This document shows positions 49,824-60,727 of a stretch of DNA of 64,000 nucleotides, one piece after another. The stretch is taken from assembly GCF_024199905.1 (NCBI RefSeq), contig NZ_JANAFB010000001.1:1-64000 (forward strand), given 5' to 3'. The position numbers and the translations under genes are program-made. Under the pieces are notes generated by a model. The model made no database searches and was not told the origin of the DNA. It saw only the letters and a list, made by a program, of their open reading frames with translations. Source of the stretch: Rothia santali (GTDB lineage Bacteria; Actinomycetota; Actinomycetes; Actinomycetales; Micrococcaceae). The first letter of the stretch is position 1. Every line of letters begins with the position of its first letter.

Positions 49824-50852
49824 GTGCCCGCGATGCCGATCCCCGAGACCGGACCCGAGGAGGCGCGGACCCCGCCCCCGCCCCGCGTCACCGCGCTGGG
49901 CGGGGGCCACGGGCTCTACGCCTCCCTCTCCGCCCTGCGGCGGCTGACCCCCCACCTCGACGCCGTGGTGACCGTGGCCGACGACGGCGGCTCCTCGGGC
50001 CGCCTGCGCGAGCAGTTCGGCGTCCTCCCGCCCGGCGACCTGCGGATGGCGCTCTCGGCGCTGTGCGACGACTCGGAGTGGGGCCATCTGTGGCAGCGGG
50101 CCATGCAGCACCGGTTCGAGGGCCTGCCCGACGGGCCGCACGAGCTGCACGGCCATGCGATGGGCAACCTCATCATCCTCGCGCTGTGGCAGATGCTCGA
50201 CGATCCGGTGGCGGGCCTCGAGTGGGCGGGCCGGCTCCTGCGGATCCACGGCCGGGTGCTGCCGATGGCGCTGGATCCGCTGGTCATCACGGGCTGCGCG
50301 GTGGGCCGCGACGGCGTGCGCCGCACGGTGACCGGCCAGGCGCGGCTCGCGAAGGAGCCGCGGGTCGAGGACGTGGCCCTCACGCCCGCCGACCCCCGGC
50401 CGTGCCCCGAGTCCGTCGCCTCGATGCGCGAGGCCGAGTGGGTCGTCCTGGGCCCCGGCTCGTGGTTCACCTCCGTGATCCCGCACCTGCTCGTTCCGGC
50501 CAACCGCGCCGCGCTGCAGCAGTCGGACGCCAAGATCTGCGTGACCATGAACCTGGGGCTGGAGGAGCACGAGACGGCCGGGCTCGGGGCGGCGGGGCAC
50601 CTCGAGGCGCTGGCCCGCTTCGCCCCCGAGCTGAGGGTCGACGCCGTCATCGCCGACCCCTCGGCCATCGACCGCGTCGAGGAGTTCGAGGCCGCGGCCG
50701 CGCGGCGCGGCGCCCGGGTCCTGTGGCGCCGCGTGCGGGCCCAGGGGTCCGCGGACGTCCACGACCCCCTGCTGCTGGCGGCGGCCTACCACGAGGTCAT
50801 GAGTGGGGCGACCGACCGCACTCACGTGGAACCTCCGGAACCGAGCGTGTAA
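49824..50852 (+). CDS. yvcK: YvcK/CofD-like gluconeogenesis and morphogenesis factor
   Basis: A 342-residue UDP-sugar-binding protein of the YvcK family, related to CofD. Signature segments are [17 protein letters not shown] (nucleotide site), [27 protein letters not shown], and [19 protein letters not shown] 49824 begins right at the end of rapZ; ATG 49833 is an alternative. It links peptidoglycan precursor status to growth on gluconeogenic carbon in other Gram-positives. Confidence 0.94.
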   Translation: MPAMPIPETGPEEARTPPPPRVTALGGGHGLYASLSALRRLTPHLDAVVTVADDGGSSGRLREQFGVLPPGDLRMALSALCDDSEWGHLWQRAMQHRFEGLPDGPHELHGHAMGNLIILALWQMLDDPVAGLEWAGRLLRIHGRVLPMALDPLVITGCAVGRDGVRRTVTGQARLAKEPRVEDVALTPADPRPCPESVASMREAEWVVLGPGSWFTSVIPHLLVPANRAALQQSDAKICVTMNLGLEEHETAGLGAAGHLEALARFAPELRVDAVIADPSAIDRVEEFEAAAARRGARVLWRRVRAQGSADVHDPLLLAAAYHEVMSGATDRTHVEPPEPSV

Positions 50853-50938
50853 CCTCGCCTGAAGGTCCACATCACTGCACGGCCGCACCGCGCGCCGTCG
50901 CGCGGTGCCCCTCAGCCCAATTCGGAGGTAATCCCAGC

Positions 50939-51913
50939 ATGGCCCTCACGGCACTCGTGAAAGACGAACTCGCCGCCCTCGACGTGCCGAAGTCCGTGAC
51001 GAAGCAGGCGGAGGTCGCCACGATCCTGCGCTTCGCGGGAGGCCTGCACCTGGTGGGGGACCAGATCGTCATCGAGGCCGAGCTCGACCACCTGCCGACC
51101 GCGCAGCGCGTCAGGACCGTGATCGAGGACGTCTACGGCCACCGCAGCGAGCTGCTCGGCGTCTCCGGGGGCGCGCTCAAGCGCGGCGAGCACTACCTGG
51201 TGCGTGTGCGCCGCGGCGGGGAGGCGCTGGCCCGCCAGACCGGACTGCTGGACACGCGCGGCCGCCCGGTGCGGGGCCTGCCCCCGGCCGTGGTCAACGG
51301 CTCGCTCGCCGAATCCGAGGCCGTGATGCGCGGCGCGTTCCTCGCCCACGGCTCGCTGACCGAGCCGGGGCGCTCCTCCGCCATGGAGTTCACCTGCCCC
51401 GGGCCGGAGGCGGCGCTGGCGCTGGTGGGCGCGGCCCGCCGGCTCGACGTCTTCGCCAAGGCGCGCGAGGTCAGGGGCGCGGACCGCGTCGTCGTGCGCG
51501 ACGGCGAGACCATCGCCCAGCTGCTCCGCCGCATGGGCGCCTTCGGGATGCTGGAGCAGTGGCAGGACCGCCGGACCCACCGGGACGTGCGGGCCACCGC
51601 CAACCGGCTGGCCAACTTCGACGACGCCAACCTCCGCCGCTCGGCGCAGGCTGCGGTGGCCGCGGGGGCCCGGGTCGAGCGCGCGCTGGAGATCCTCGGC
51701 GAGGACGTCCCGGACCACCTGCTCTACGCCGGCCGCCTGCGGCTGGCCCACCGCCACGCGAGCCTCGACGAGCTGGGCCGGCTGGCCGACCCGCCGCTGA
51801 CCAAGGACGCGATCGCGGGCCGGATCCGCCGCCTGCTGGCCATGGCGGACAAGCACGCCATCGCGGAGGGGATTCCCGGCACCGACGCCGTGGACCGGGC
51901 CGAGGAGGCCTGA
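50939..51913 (+). CDS. whiA: WhiA sporulation/cell-division regulator
   Basis: A 324-residue DNA-binding protein with a degenerate LAGLIDADG homing-endonuclease fold (about residues 20-220, including [21 protein letters not shown]) and a C-terminal WhiA helix-turn-helix (RRLAHRHA-type region, [25 protein letters not shown]). In actinobacteria it controls cell division genes. ATG 50939 has GGAGGT nine bases upstream. It is the last gene of the uvrC-rapZ-yvcK-whiA run. Confidence 0.95.
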   Translation: MALTALVKDELAALDVPKSVTKQAEVATILRFAGGLHLVGDQIVIEAELDHLPTAQRVRTVIEDVYGHRSELLGVSGGALKRGEHYLVRVRRGGEALARQTGLLDTRGRPVRGLPPAVVNGSLAESEAVMRGAFLAHGSLTEPGRSSAMEFTCPGPEAALALVGAARRLDVFAKAREVRGADRVVVRDGETIAQLLRRMGAFGMLEQWQDRRTHRDVRATANRLANFDDANLRRSAQAAVAAGARVERALEILGEDVPDHLLYAGRLRLAHRHASLDELGRLADPPLTKDAIAGRIRRLLAMADKHAIAEGIPGTDAVDRAEEA

Positions 51914-53276
<1,363 letters not shown>

Positions 53277-53326
53277 GCTACCGGTAGCAGTCACCACCTC
53301 ACGACGACGTTTGGAGAGCTAACACG

Positions 53327-54550
53327 ATGGCACACGCACTGGCCGAGCTGATGTCCCAGGGAGTGGAGGGGCGCACCGTCCTCGTCCGCTCGGACCTCAA
53401 CGTCCCGCTGGACGGGACCAGGGTCACCGACGACGGGCGCATCCGCGCCTCGCTGCCGGTCCTGGAGAAGCTGGCCCGCGCCGGCGCGCGTGTCATCGTG
53501 ATGGCCCACCTGGGCCGCCCCAAGGGCCAGGTGGACCCCCGGTACTCGCTGGCCCCGGCCGCCGAGCGACTGGGGGAGCTCGCCGGCGTCGAGGTGCTGG
53601 CGGCGAGCGACGTCGTGGGGGAGGACGCCCGCGCCCGGGCCGAGGCCCTCCGGGACGGCCAGATCCTGGTCCTGGAGAACGTCCGCTTCGACCCGCGCGA
53701 GACCTCCAAGGACGACGCCGAGCGCGCGGAGTTCGCCGGCGAGCTGGCCTCCCTGACCGGGGAGGACGGCGCGTACGTGGACGACGCGTTCGGCGCGGTG
53801 CACCGCCGCCACGCCTCCGTCTACGACATCGCCCAGCGCCTGCCCTCCTACCTGGGCGACCTGGTCAAGACCGAGCTGGACGTCCTCACCAAGGTCATCC
53901 AGGAGCCGGACCGGCCCTTCGTGGTCATCATGGGCGGGTCCAAGGTCTCGGACAAGCTCGCCGTGATCGACAACCTGATCGGCAAGGCCGACGCCCTGCT
54001 GATCGGCGGCGGCATGGGCTACACCTTCGCGGCCGCCCAGGGCTACGCCGTCGGCTCCTCCCTGCTCGAGAAGGACCAGGTCGAGAACGTCCGGGCCTAC
54101 CTGAAGCGCGCCGAGGAGGCCGGCACCGAGTTCGTCCTGCCGGTGGACATCGTCTGGGCCGAGAAGTTCGACGCCGACGCCCGCACCGAGGTGCGCCCCG
54201 TGGAGTCCCTCGAGGAGGGCGAGATCGGCGCCTCCGGCACGGGCCTGGACATCGGGCCGAAGACCCGCGAGCTCTTCGCCGGGTACATCGCCCGGGCCGG
54301 CACGATCTTCTGGAACGGCCCCGTGGGCGTCTTCGAGATGGAGGCCTTCGCCGAGGGCACCCGCGCGGTGGCCCGCGCGATCGTCGACTCCCCGGCGATG
54401 AGCGTGATCGGCGGCGGCGACTCCGCCTCGGCGGTGCGCAACCTCGGCTTCACCGACGACCAGTTCGGCCACATCTCCACCGGCGGCGGCGCCTCCCTCG
54501 AGTTCATCGAGGGCAAGACCCTTCCCGGGCTCGAGGCGCTGGGGGCCTAG
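53327..54550 (+). CDS. pgk: Phosphoglycerate kinase
   Basis: A 407-residue cytosolic kinase of lower glycolysis. [16 protein letters not shown] and [10 protein letters not shown] are the substrate-binding segments, GGSKVSDKL and [13 protein letters not shown] the hinge, and [11 protein letters not shown] the nucleotide-binding end. ATG 53327 is preceded by GGAGAG. It lies 50 bp after gap and is closed by a strong hairpin. Confidence 0.97.
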   Translation: MAHALAELMSQGVEGRTVLVRSDLNVPLDGTRVTDDGRIRASLPVLEKLARAGARVIVMAHLGRPKGQVDPRYSLAPAAERLGELAGVEVLAASDVVGEDARARAEALRDGQILVLENVRFDPRETSKDDAERAEFAGELASLTGEDGAYVDDAFGAVHRRHASVYDIAQRLPSYLGDLVKTELDVLTKVIQEPDRPFVVIMGGSKVSDKLAVIDNLIGKADALLIGGGMGYTFAAAQGYAVGSSLLEKDQVENVRAYLKRAEEAGTEFVLPVDIVWAEKFDADARTEVRPVESLEEGEIGASGTGLDIGPKTRELFAGYIARAGTIFWNGPVGVFEMEAFAEGTRAVARAIVDSPAMSVIGGGDSASAVRNLGFTDDQFGHISTGGGASLEFIEGKTLPGLEALGA

Positions 54551-54557
54551 CGGCCAC

Positions 54558-54591
54558 GAGGAGGGCGGATCGTCGACGATCCGCCCTCCTC
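54558..54591 (+). terminator. Palindromic hairpin between pgk and tpiA
   Basis: A perfect 34-bp self-complementary sequence (15-bp stem, TCGA loop) begins seven bases after the pgk stop. It may reduce read-through into tpiA. Confidence 0.8.
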
Positions 54592-54668
54592 GCCCGTCCG
54601 GCCCGCCGCCCCGCCCGGATCGCCGCGCCGCATCCTCGCGGCCCGGCTCCCGACGAAAGGAACCCCCC

Positions 54669-55484
54669 ATGACCACGCAGACCGACGGCGTCTACGACCG
54701 CCAGCCGCTGATCGCCGGCAACTGGAAGATGAACCTCGACCACGCCGAGGGCGTGGCCCTGGTCCAGAAGCTCGCCTGGACGCTCGACGACGCCAAGAAC
54801 TTCGACCACGCCCGCGTCCAGGTCGCCGTCTTCCCGCCCGCGACCGACCTGCGCTCCGTGCAGACCCTGGTCGCCGGGGACAAGCTGAAGCTGGCCTACG
54901 GCGGCCAGGACCTCTCGGACCAGGACTCCGGGGCCTTTACCGGGGACATCTCCGGCGCCTTCCTCAAGAAGCTCGACTGCGCCTTCGTGCTGGTCGGCCA
55001 CTCCGAGCGCCGGACCATCCACGGCGAGTCCGACGAGCTGTGCGCCCGCAAGGTCGCCGCGGCCTACCGCCACGGCCTGACCCCCATCCTGTGCGTCGGC
55101 GAGGGCCTCGAGGTCCGCCAGGCCGGCACGCACGTGGACTACACGCTCGAGCAGCTGCGCGGCTCGCTCGCCGGCGTCTCCGCCGAGGACGCCGCGAGCC
55201 TCGTCGTCGCCTACGAGCCCGTGTGGGCCATCGGCACCGGCGAGGTCGCCGGCCCGGAGGACGCCCAGGAGATGTCGGCCGCGATCCGCGCCGAGCTCGA
55301 GCGCCTCTACGGCGAGGAGACCGCCCGCAAGGTCCGCATCCTCTACGGCGGCTCCGTCAAGGCGGCCAACGCCGCGGCGATCCTGGCCGAGCGCGACGTC
55401 GACGGCGTCCTGGTCGGCGGCGCCTCGCTGAAGGCCGAGGAGTTCGCCAACATCGCCCGCTTCGAGGACCACGTCGCGTCCTAG
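54669..55484 (+). CDS. tpiA: Triosephosphate isomerase
   Basis: A 271-residue TIM-barrel enzyme interconverting dihydroxyacetone phosphate and glyceraldehyde 3-phosphate. [12 protein letters not shown] contains the catalytic Lys, VLVGHSERR the catalytic His, and [14 protein letters not shown] the catalytic Glu and flexible loop. [12 protein letters not shown] and [10 protein letters not shown] form the phosphate site. ATG 54669 follows AAAGGA. Confidence 0.97.
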   Translation: MTTQTDGVYDRQPLIAGNWKMNLDHAEGVALVQKLAWTLDDAKNFDHARVQVAVFPPATDLRSVQTLVAGDKLKLAYGGQDLSDQDSGAFTGDISGAFLKKLDCAFVLVGHSERRTIHGESDELCARKVAAAYRHGLTPILCVGEGLEVRQAGTHVDYTLEQLRGSLAGVSAEDAASLVVAYEPVWAIGTGEVAGPEDAQEMSAAIRAELERLYGEETARKVRILYGGSVKAANAAAILAERDVDGVLVGGASLKAEEFANIARFEDHVAS

Positions 55485-55539
55485 GGCACGACGCCGGCGG
55501 GGCGGGGTGGCAGGGCTGACCGCCGCCCCGCCCATGCCG

Positions 55540-55545
55540 TATAGT
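55540..55545 (+). promoter_or_regulatory. -10 element TATAGT for secG
   Basis: TATAGT lies 71 bp before the secG GTG. CTGACC at 55516-55521 is a possible -35 element 18 bp upstream. Confidence 0.4.
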
Positions 55546-55616
55546 CGGATCCGGTCAACAACACGAGAGCGCCCGGCCGGCCGCACGGCGGCCCCGGACG
55601 CGAGGGAAAGGTCGAC

Positions 55617-55865
55617 GTGGAAATCATTCGCTGGCTCCTGATCGGGATCATCGCCCTGACGAGCGTGCTCACGGTCTTCTTCGTGCTGCTCAACAAGGGC
55701 AAGGGCGGGGGACTGTCCGACATGTTCGGCGGCGGCATGACCAGCTCGCTGAACTCCTCCGGCGTCGCCTCGCGCAACCTGGTGCGGCTGACCGTGACCA
55801 CGATCCTCGTGTGGGTCGTGGCGATCATCGCCTACGCCCTCATGCTGCGGCTCACGGTCATCTAG
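55617..55865 (+). CDS. secG: Preprotein translocase subunit SecG
   Basis: An 82-residue membrane protein with two hydrophobic helices (about residues 3-25 and 55-80). They are separated by the conserved loop KGKGGGLSDMFGGGMTSSLN, the hallmark of SecG. It assists SecYE in export. GTG 55617 follows a GAGGGAAAG site. It is the final gene of the rightward run and ends at a very strong terminator. Confidence 0.95.
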   Translation: MEIIRWLLIGIIALTSVLTVFFVLLNKGKGGGLSDMFGGGMTSSLNSSGVASRNLVRLTVTTILVWVVAIIAYALMLRLTVI

Positions 55866-55905
55866 GCCCCGGCCTCGCGGCGCGCGGGTCGGCGCATCCC
55901 GGATA

Positions 55906-55950
55906 CGCGAAGAGCGCCGGTTCCCTCGAAGGGAACCGGCGCTCTTCGCG
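55906..55950. terminator. Strong terminator between secG and pgl
   Basis: A perfect inverted repeat of 20-21 bp (55906-55926 with 55930-55950) surrounds a tiny loop, between the converging secG and pgl transcripts. Confidence 0.85.
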
Positions 55951-56041
55951 TGCGGGGCGAAAGGATCGGGGGGGGGGCGCACCTCACGGAACCCCGGAGC
56001 AGACGCCCGCGCCGCCCGCGGCGGGCGGGATCGGCCTCCGT

Positions 56042-56112
56042 CCGGCTCGCGGAAGCGCCGAGTCAGCCGCCCGCCGCCCCGGCTCGCGGAGGCGCCGACT
56101 CAGCCGCCCGCC
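56042..56112. repeat. Tandem 34-bp direct repeat duplicating the 3' end of pgl
   Basis: Bases 56042-56075 repeat at 56079-56112 with two mismatches. The second copy contains the pgl stop codon and last codons, so the first is a duplicated, untranslated copy downstream of the gene. A run of ten G (55968-55977) lies nearby. Confidence 0.75.
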
Positions 56113-56873
56113 TCGCCCACCGCGTCGCGCGTCACCAGGTACAGCGTCTCCCGGATGCCGTGGGCGCCGGCCGCCGGCGTCTCGCGCAGCTCCTCGACGG
56201 TGGCGGCCCGGCCGGCCACGTCCAGCACGCGTCCCAGCGCCGGCGCCTTGTCCTGCCCGGCGACCAGGAACCACACCCGCTCGGAGCCGTTGATCAGCGG
56301 CAGAGTGAGCGTCACCCGGCCGGGAGGCGGCTTGGGGGAGTCCTCGATGCCGAGCGCGGCGGCGTCGTCCTCGAGGATCTCCTCGCGCCCCGGGAACAGG
56401 GAGGCCATGTGCCCGTCCGGGCCCATGCCCAGCAGCGTGAGGTCGAAGCGGGGGGCCGCCGCGCCGTCCTCGGCCCACTCGGCCAGCTCGGCCGCGTAGA
56501 CCTCGGCCGCACGGTGCTGGTCCGGGAACTCGTCGCTGGAACCCATGACGTGGATGTTGCCCGCCGGAACCGCCGAACCGCCGAGGAACGCGTCGAACGC
56601 CTGCTGGGCGTTGCGATCACCGTCGCCGGTGGGGAGGAAGCGCTCGTCGGACCACCAGAAGTGCACGCGGTCCCACGCGACGAGCTCGGCCAGCGGGCTC
56701 GAGGCCACCGCCTCCCAGACGGCGATGCCCATGCTGCCGCCGGTGAGGCTGACGTGCACGGTCTCCCGCTCGGCCAGGGCGTCGGCCAGCGCCAGGACGA
56801 TCCGGGCGCCGGTCGCCTCGCGCAGCCGGTCCTTGTCCGGGTGGACGACGGTCAGGGGGTGTCGCTCAGGCAT
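56100..56873 (-). CDS. pgl: 6-phosphogluconolactonase
   Basis: A 257-residue cytosolic lactonase, the second step of the oxidative pentose-phosphate pathway. Family blocks are HVSLTGGSMGIAVWEA, WWSDERFLPTGDGDRNAQQAF, FDLTLLGMGPDGHMASLFPG and the C-terminal FLVAGQDKAPALG. ATG 56873 has GGAGG six bases upstream and overlaps the opcA stop by eight bases, so it is coupled to opcA. Confidence 0.95.
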   Translation of the reverse strand: MPERHPLTVVHPDKDRLREATGARIVLALADALAERETVHVSLTGGSMGIAVWEAVASSPLAELVAWDRVHFWWSDERFLPTGDGDRNAQQAFDAFLGGSAVPAGNIHVMGSSDEFPDQHRAAEVYAAELAEWAEDGAAAPRFDLTLLGMGPDGHMASLFPGREEILEDDAAALGIEDSPKPPPGRVTLTLPLINGSERVWFLVAGQDKAPALGRVLDVAGRAATVEELRETPAAGAHGIRETLYLVTRDAVGEAGG

Positions 56874-57852
56874 CGTAGGCCTCCGTTCTGGTGTCCTCAT
56901 CGACGGGCTCCCCGTCGATGTCTCCCTCGAGCCAGGTGACCCGCGCGCTCTCGAGGCCGCGGGTCAGGACGTCGCCGAAGGCCTCGTCCGGGTCCAGGCG
57001 GCGCAGCTCCTCGGCGAGGCACTGGTCCAGCGTGCGGACCGGCAGGGCGATCTGCTGGTCCGGGCTGCCGGGCTGGGAGAGGGTCGCCACGCTCCGGCCG
57101 GGGCGGTGGATCGTGACGTCGCCGCCCTCGCGGCACAGCGTGACCCGGAAGAGGCCGCGCTGGTGGGGGTCGCCGAGCACCTCGACGTCGGCGTCCAGCT
57201 TGTAGCCCAGCCAGGCGCCCAGCAGGATCACGGACGGGGAGCGCTCCGAGCCCTCGACGACGACCTTGCGGGTCGCCTCGGGCGGCAGGTCGTCCAGGAC
57301 CGCGGCGAGCTGGATGCGCCACTGGGTCAGGCGCGTCCAGGCCAGGTCCGTGTCGCCCGGCAGGTAGGTCTTGCGCAGCGCGTTCAGGGCCTTCCACGGG
57401 TGCTCGGCGCGGGCGGAGTCGGTGATCCGGCGGGTCGAGATCTGCCGCAGCGACTCGTCGGCGTCGTCGTCGGGCAGGGCGTGGGGCCACCAGACCACGA
57501 TCGGGGCGTCCGGCAGCAGCAGGGCCGCGAGCAGGGGCTCCGAGGCCCGGGCGGAGTCGCCCCAGCCGCGCAGGATGACGACCTCGCTGGCGCCGGCCTC
57601 GCCGCCCAGGTTGATCTCGGCGTCCAGGCGGTTCTCGGCCTCGGCGTCGTGGGCGATGTGGACGATGATCCGGCACGGGTGCTCCCGGCTGGCCGAGATC
57701 GCCGCCTCGACGGCCTTCTTGGAGTGCCCCTTCTCCGCGATGATGACCAGGGTCAGCACCCGGCCGAGGGTGCGCACCCCGGTCTCCGCGCGGAGCCGGG
57801 AGAGGGTCTTGTCCACGTTGGACGTGGTGGTGTCTTCCAGAACGGTGCCCAT
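56866..57852 (-). CDS. opcA: Glucose-6-phosphate dehydrogenase assembly protein OpcA
   Basis: A 328-residue OpcA-family protein needed for full activity of glucose-6-phosphate dehydrogenase in cyanobacteria and actinobacteria. Recognisable stretches are TLVIIAEKGHSKKAVEAAIS, ILRGWGDSARASEPLLAALLLPDAPIVVWWP, and LGAWLGYKLDADVEV. The ATG shares one base with the zwf stop (TAATG), so it is translationally coupled to zwf, with which it acts. Confidence 0.95.
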   Translation of the reverse strand: MGTVLEDTTTSNVDKTLSRLRAETGVRTLGRVLTLVIIAEKGHSKKAVEAAISASREHPCRIIVHIAHDAEAENRLDAEINLGGEAGASEVVILRGWGDSARASEPLLAALLLPDAPIVVWWPHALPDDDADESLRQISTRRITDSARAEHPWKALNALRKTYLPGDTDLAWTRLTQWRIQLAAVLDDLPPEATRKVVVEGSERSPSVILLGAWLGYKLDADVEVLGDPHQRGLFRVTLCREGGDVTIHRPGRSVATLSQPGSPDQQIALPVRTLDQCLAEELRRLDPDEAFGDVLTRGLESARVTWLEGDIDGEPVDEDTRTEAYDA

Positions 57853-59396
57853 TACGGCCTCCTCCAGGCGCGCCCGTCGCGGGCGAGTAGACGGTGTGCC
57901 GACTCGGGTCCCCAGGACCCCGGCACGTAGGTCTCGGGCCGGACCCCGTGGTCCCGCCAGTGCTCCTCGAACGGGTCGAGGATCTTCCAGGACAGCTCGA
58001 CCTCCTCGTGGCGCGGGAACAGCGGCGGCTCCCCGAGCAGGACGTCGAGGATCAGCCGCTCGTAGGCCTCCGGGCTCGACTCCGTGAAGGAGGATCCGTA
58101 GCCGAAGTCCATGTTCACCGCGCGCAGCTCCCGCTGGGTCCCGGGGACCTTGGAGGCGAGCCGGATGGTCACGCCCTCGTCGGGCTGGATGCGGATCACG
58201 ATGGCGTTCTGGTCCGAGTCCTCGTGGGAGCGGTGCCGGAACAGCAGGTTGGGTGAGGACTTGAAGACCACGGCGATCTCGGTGACCCGCCGGCCCAGGC
58301 GCTTGCCGGCCCGGAGGTAGAAGGGGACCCCGGACCAGCGGCGCGTGTTGATGTCCAGCTTGATGGCCGCGTAGGTCTCGGTCAGGGAGTCCTGCGGGAT
58401 GTCCTGCTCCTCCAGGAACGACTTGACCTCCTCGCCGCCCTGCAGCCCGCCGGCGTACTGGCCCAGCGCCGAGGCCTCCTCGAGGTCCTCGGGGAGCCGG
58501 ACGGCGGCGAGCACCTTCTCCTTCTCGGAGCGCAGGTGGTCGGCCCCGAAGCTGATGGGCTCCTCCATCGCGGTGAGCGCGAGCAGCTGGAGCAGGTGGT
58601 TCTGGATGACGTCCCGGGCGGCCCCGACGCCGTCGTAGTACCCCGCGCGCGAGCCGATGCCGATGTCCTCGGCCATGGTGATCTGCACGTGGTCCACGTA
58701 GTTGGCGTTCCACAGCGGCTCGAACATCTGGTTGGCGAAGCGCAGGGCCAGGATGTTCTGGACCGTCTCCTTGCCGAGGTAGTGGTCGATCCGGAAGACG
58801 GAGTCGGCGGGGAAGACCCGCTCGACGATCGCGTTCAGCTCCCGCGCGGAGTCGAGGTCGTGCCCGAAGGGCTTCTCGATGACGACCCGGCGCCACCCCG
58901 AGGTCTGCTCGTGGGTCGCGAGGTCGTTGTCGGCGAGCTGCTGGCAGACCTGCTCGAAGGCATTGGGAGGGATGGAGAGGTAGAAGGCGTGGTTGCCCTT
59001 GGTGCCGCGGTCCTCGTCCAGCTGGTCGAGGACCGCGCGCAGGCGGCCGAACGCCTCGGGGTCGTCGAAGGCGCCCTGGACGAAGCGGATGCCCGAGGTC
59101 AGCTGGTTCCACACGTCCTCGCGGAACGGCGTGCGCGAGTGGTTCTCGACGGCGTCGCGCACCTGGGCCACGAAGTCCTCGTCGGACCACTCGCGGCGGC
59201 CGAAGCCGACGAGCGCGAAGCTCGGGGGCAGCAGGCCGCGGTTCATGAGGTCGTAGATCGCGGGCAGCAGCTTCTTGCGTGCGAGGTCGCCCGTGACGCC
59301 GAAGAGCACCAGCGCCGAGGGCCCCGCGATGCGGGTCAGGCGCCTGTCGTGGGGATCCCTGAGTGGATTCGATTCGTGAGTCGGGGACACGCTCAT
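57852..59396 (-). CDS. zwf: Glucose-6-phosphate dehydrogenase
   Basis: A 514-residue NADP-dependent enzyme, the entry step of the oxidative pentose-phosphate pathway. The coenzyme motif is GVTGDLARKKLLPAIYDL (near residue 34), EKPFGHDLDSA lies near residue 180, and the active-site signature RIDHYLGKE carries the catalytic His. ATG 59396 is used here. GTG 59390 is a fair alternative because GAAGGA is placed better for it. It stands between tal and opcA; pgi, often found here in relatives, is absent. Confidence 0.96.
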   Translation of the reverse strand: MSVSPTHESNPLRDPHDRRLTRIAGPSALVLFGVTGDLARKKLLPAIYDLMNRGLLPPSFALVGFGRREWSDEDFVAQVRDAVENHSRTPFREDVWNQLTSGIRFVQGAFDDPEAFGRLRAVLDQLDEDRGTKGNHAFYLSIPPNAFEQVCQQLADNDLATHEQTSGWRRVVIEKPFGHDLDSARELNAIVERVFPADSVFRIDHYLGKETVQNILALRFANQMFEPLWNANYVDHVQITMAEDIGIGSRAGYYDGVGAARDVIQNHLLQLLALTAMEEPISFGADHLRSEKEKVLAAVRLPEDLEEASALGQYAGGLQGGEEVKSFLEEQDIPQDSLTETYAAIKLDINTRRWSGVPFYLRAGKRLGRRVTEIAVVFKSSPNLLFRHRSHEDSDQNAIVIRIQPDEGVTIRLASKVPGTQRELRAVNMDFGYGSSFTESSPEAYERLILDVLLGEPPLFPRHEEVELSWKILDPFEEHWRDHGVRPETYVPGSWGPESAHRLLARDGRAWRRP

Positions 59397-59491
59397 CCTT
59401 CGGTCGGTGGAGGAACGCGCGGTCCGCGGGACCGGACCGCGCCGCCGCGGGCGCCCGGGAGGGGACGCCCGCGGCGCGGGGGGTGGGTCGG

Positions 59492-60592
59492 CTACTTGCC
59501 GAGGGCCGTGGAGACGGTCTGCAGGAGCTCCTCCCAGGAGTCCTCGAACTTCTGCACGCCCTCGGTCTCGAGCTGCGCGACGACCTCGTTGTAGGAGATG
59601 CCCAGCGACTCGAGGCGGTTGAGCACGGCCTCCGACTCGTCGTAGGTGCCGCGGACGGTGTCCCCGGTGACCTCGGCGTGGTCCGCCGTGGCCTCGAGGG
59701 TCTTCTCCGGCATGGTGTTGACGGTGCCCTCGGCCACGAGGCCGGTCACGTACATGGTGTCCGGGAAGCTCGGGTCCTTGGTGCCGGTCGAGGCCCACAG
59801 GGGGCGCTGCGGCTTGGCGCCGGCCTGCGCGAGGCGGTTCCAGCGCTCGGAGCCGATGGCCTCCTCGTAGACCTGGTAGGCCAGGCGCGCGTTGGCCAGC
59901 CCGGCGCGGCCCTTGAGGTCGCGGGCCTCGTCGGTCCCGATCGCCTCGAGGCGCTTGTCCACCTCGGAGTCGACGCGGGAGACGAAGAAGGAGGCCACCG
60001 AGTGGATCGAGCCGAGGTCCTTGCCGTTCTCGAGCGCGCGCTCGAGACCGGTCAGGTAGGCGTTGATGACCGCGCGGTAGCGCTCGAGCGAGAAGATCAG
60101 GGTCACGTTGACGCTGATGCCCTCGGCCAGCGTCGCGGCGATCGGCTCCAGCCCGGCCTCGGTCGCGGGGATCTTGATCATGACGTTCTCGCGCCCGATG
60201 GCCTTTGAGAGGCGCGCGGCCATCTCGGTGGTCTTCTCGGCGTCGTGGGCCAGGCGCGGGTCGACCTCGATCGAGACCTTGCCGTCCACGCCCTGGGTCG
60301 CCTCGTGGAGGGGGGCGAGCACGTCGCAGGCGTCGCGGACGTCGTCGGTGGTCACGGAGAAGACCGCGTCCTCGACGTCGGCGCCCTGCTCGGCGAGCTG
60401 CTTCATCTGCTCGTCGTAGGACTCGCCCTGGGACAGGGCCTGGGCGAAGATCGTGGGGTTGGTGGTGACGCCGACGACGTCGCGGGTGTCGATGAGCTCC
60501 TGCAGGTTGCCGGTGGTCAGCCGTTCGCGGGAGAGGTCGTCGAGCCAGATGGAGACTCCGGCCTGGGAGAGCTTCTGGGTGGGGGTGGACAT
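59492..60592 (-). CDS. tal: Transaldolase
   Basis: A 366-residue transaldolase of the long (TalB2-like) actinobacterial type in the non-oxidative pentose-phosphate pathway. [13 protein letters not shown] near residue 40 is the first barrel motif, and [15 protein letters not shown] carries the Schiff-base Lys. [22 protein letters not shown] and [16 protein letters not shown] follow. ATG 60592 has AGGAGG eight bases upstream. It lies 135 bp behind tkt. Confidence 0.96.
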   Translation of the reverse strand: MSTPTQKLSQAGVSIWLDDLSRERLTTGNLQELIDTRDVVGVTTNPTIFAQALSQGESYDEQMKQLAEQGADVEDAVFSVTTDDVRDACDVLAPLHEATQGVDGKVSIEVDPRLAHDAEKTTEMAARLSKAIGRENVMIKIPATEAGLEPIAATLAEGISVNVTLIFSLERYRAVINAYLTGLERALENGKDLGSIHSVASFFVSRVDSEVDKRLEAIGTDEARDLKGRAGLANARLAYQVYEEAIGSERWNRLAQAGAKPQRPLWASTGTKDPSFPDTMYVTGLVAEGTVNTMPEKTLEATADHAEVTGDTVRGTYDESEAVLNRLESLGISYNEVVAQLETEGVQKFEDSWEELLQTVSTALGK

Positions 60593-60727
60593 CGTGGATC
60601 CTCCTGGGGTGGCGCGGCGGCCCGGGCGGCCGCCGCTGTCGGCGAGGGGCGGGCGCGCGGGCGCCGCGGGGTGTCTGGCGAGGGCGGGGCCCGGGCCGGC
60701 CGGCGTCACCGGCCGGCCCGGGGCGCC

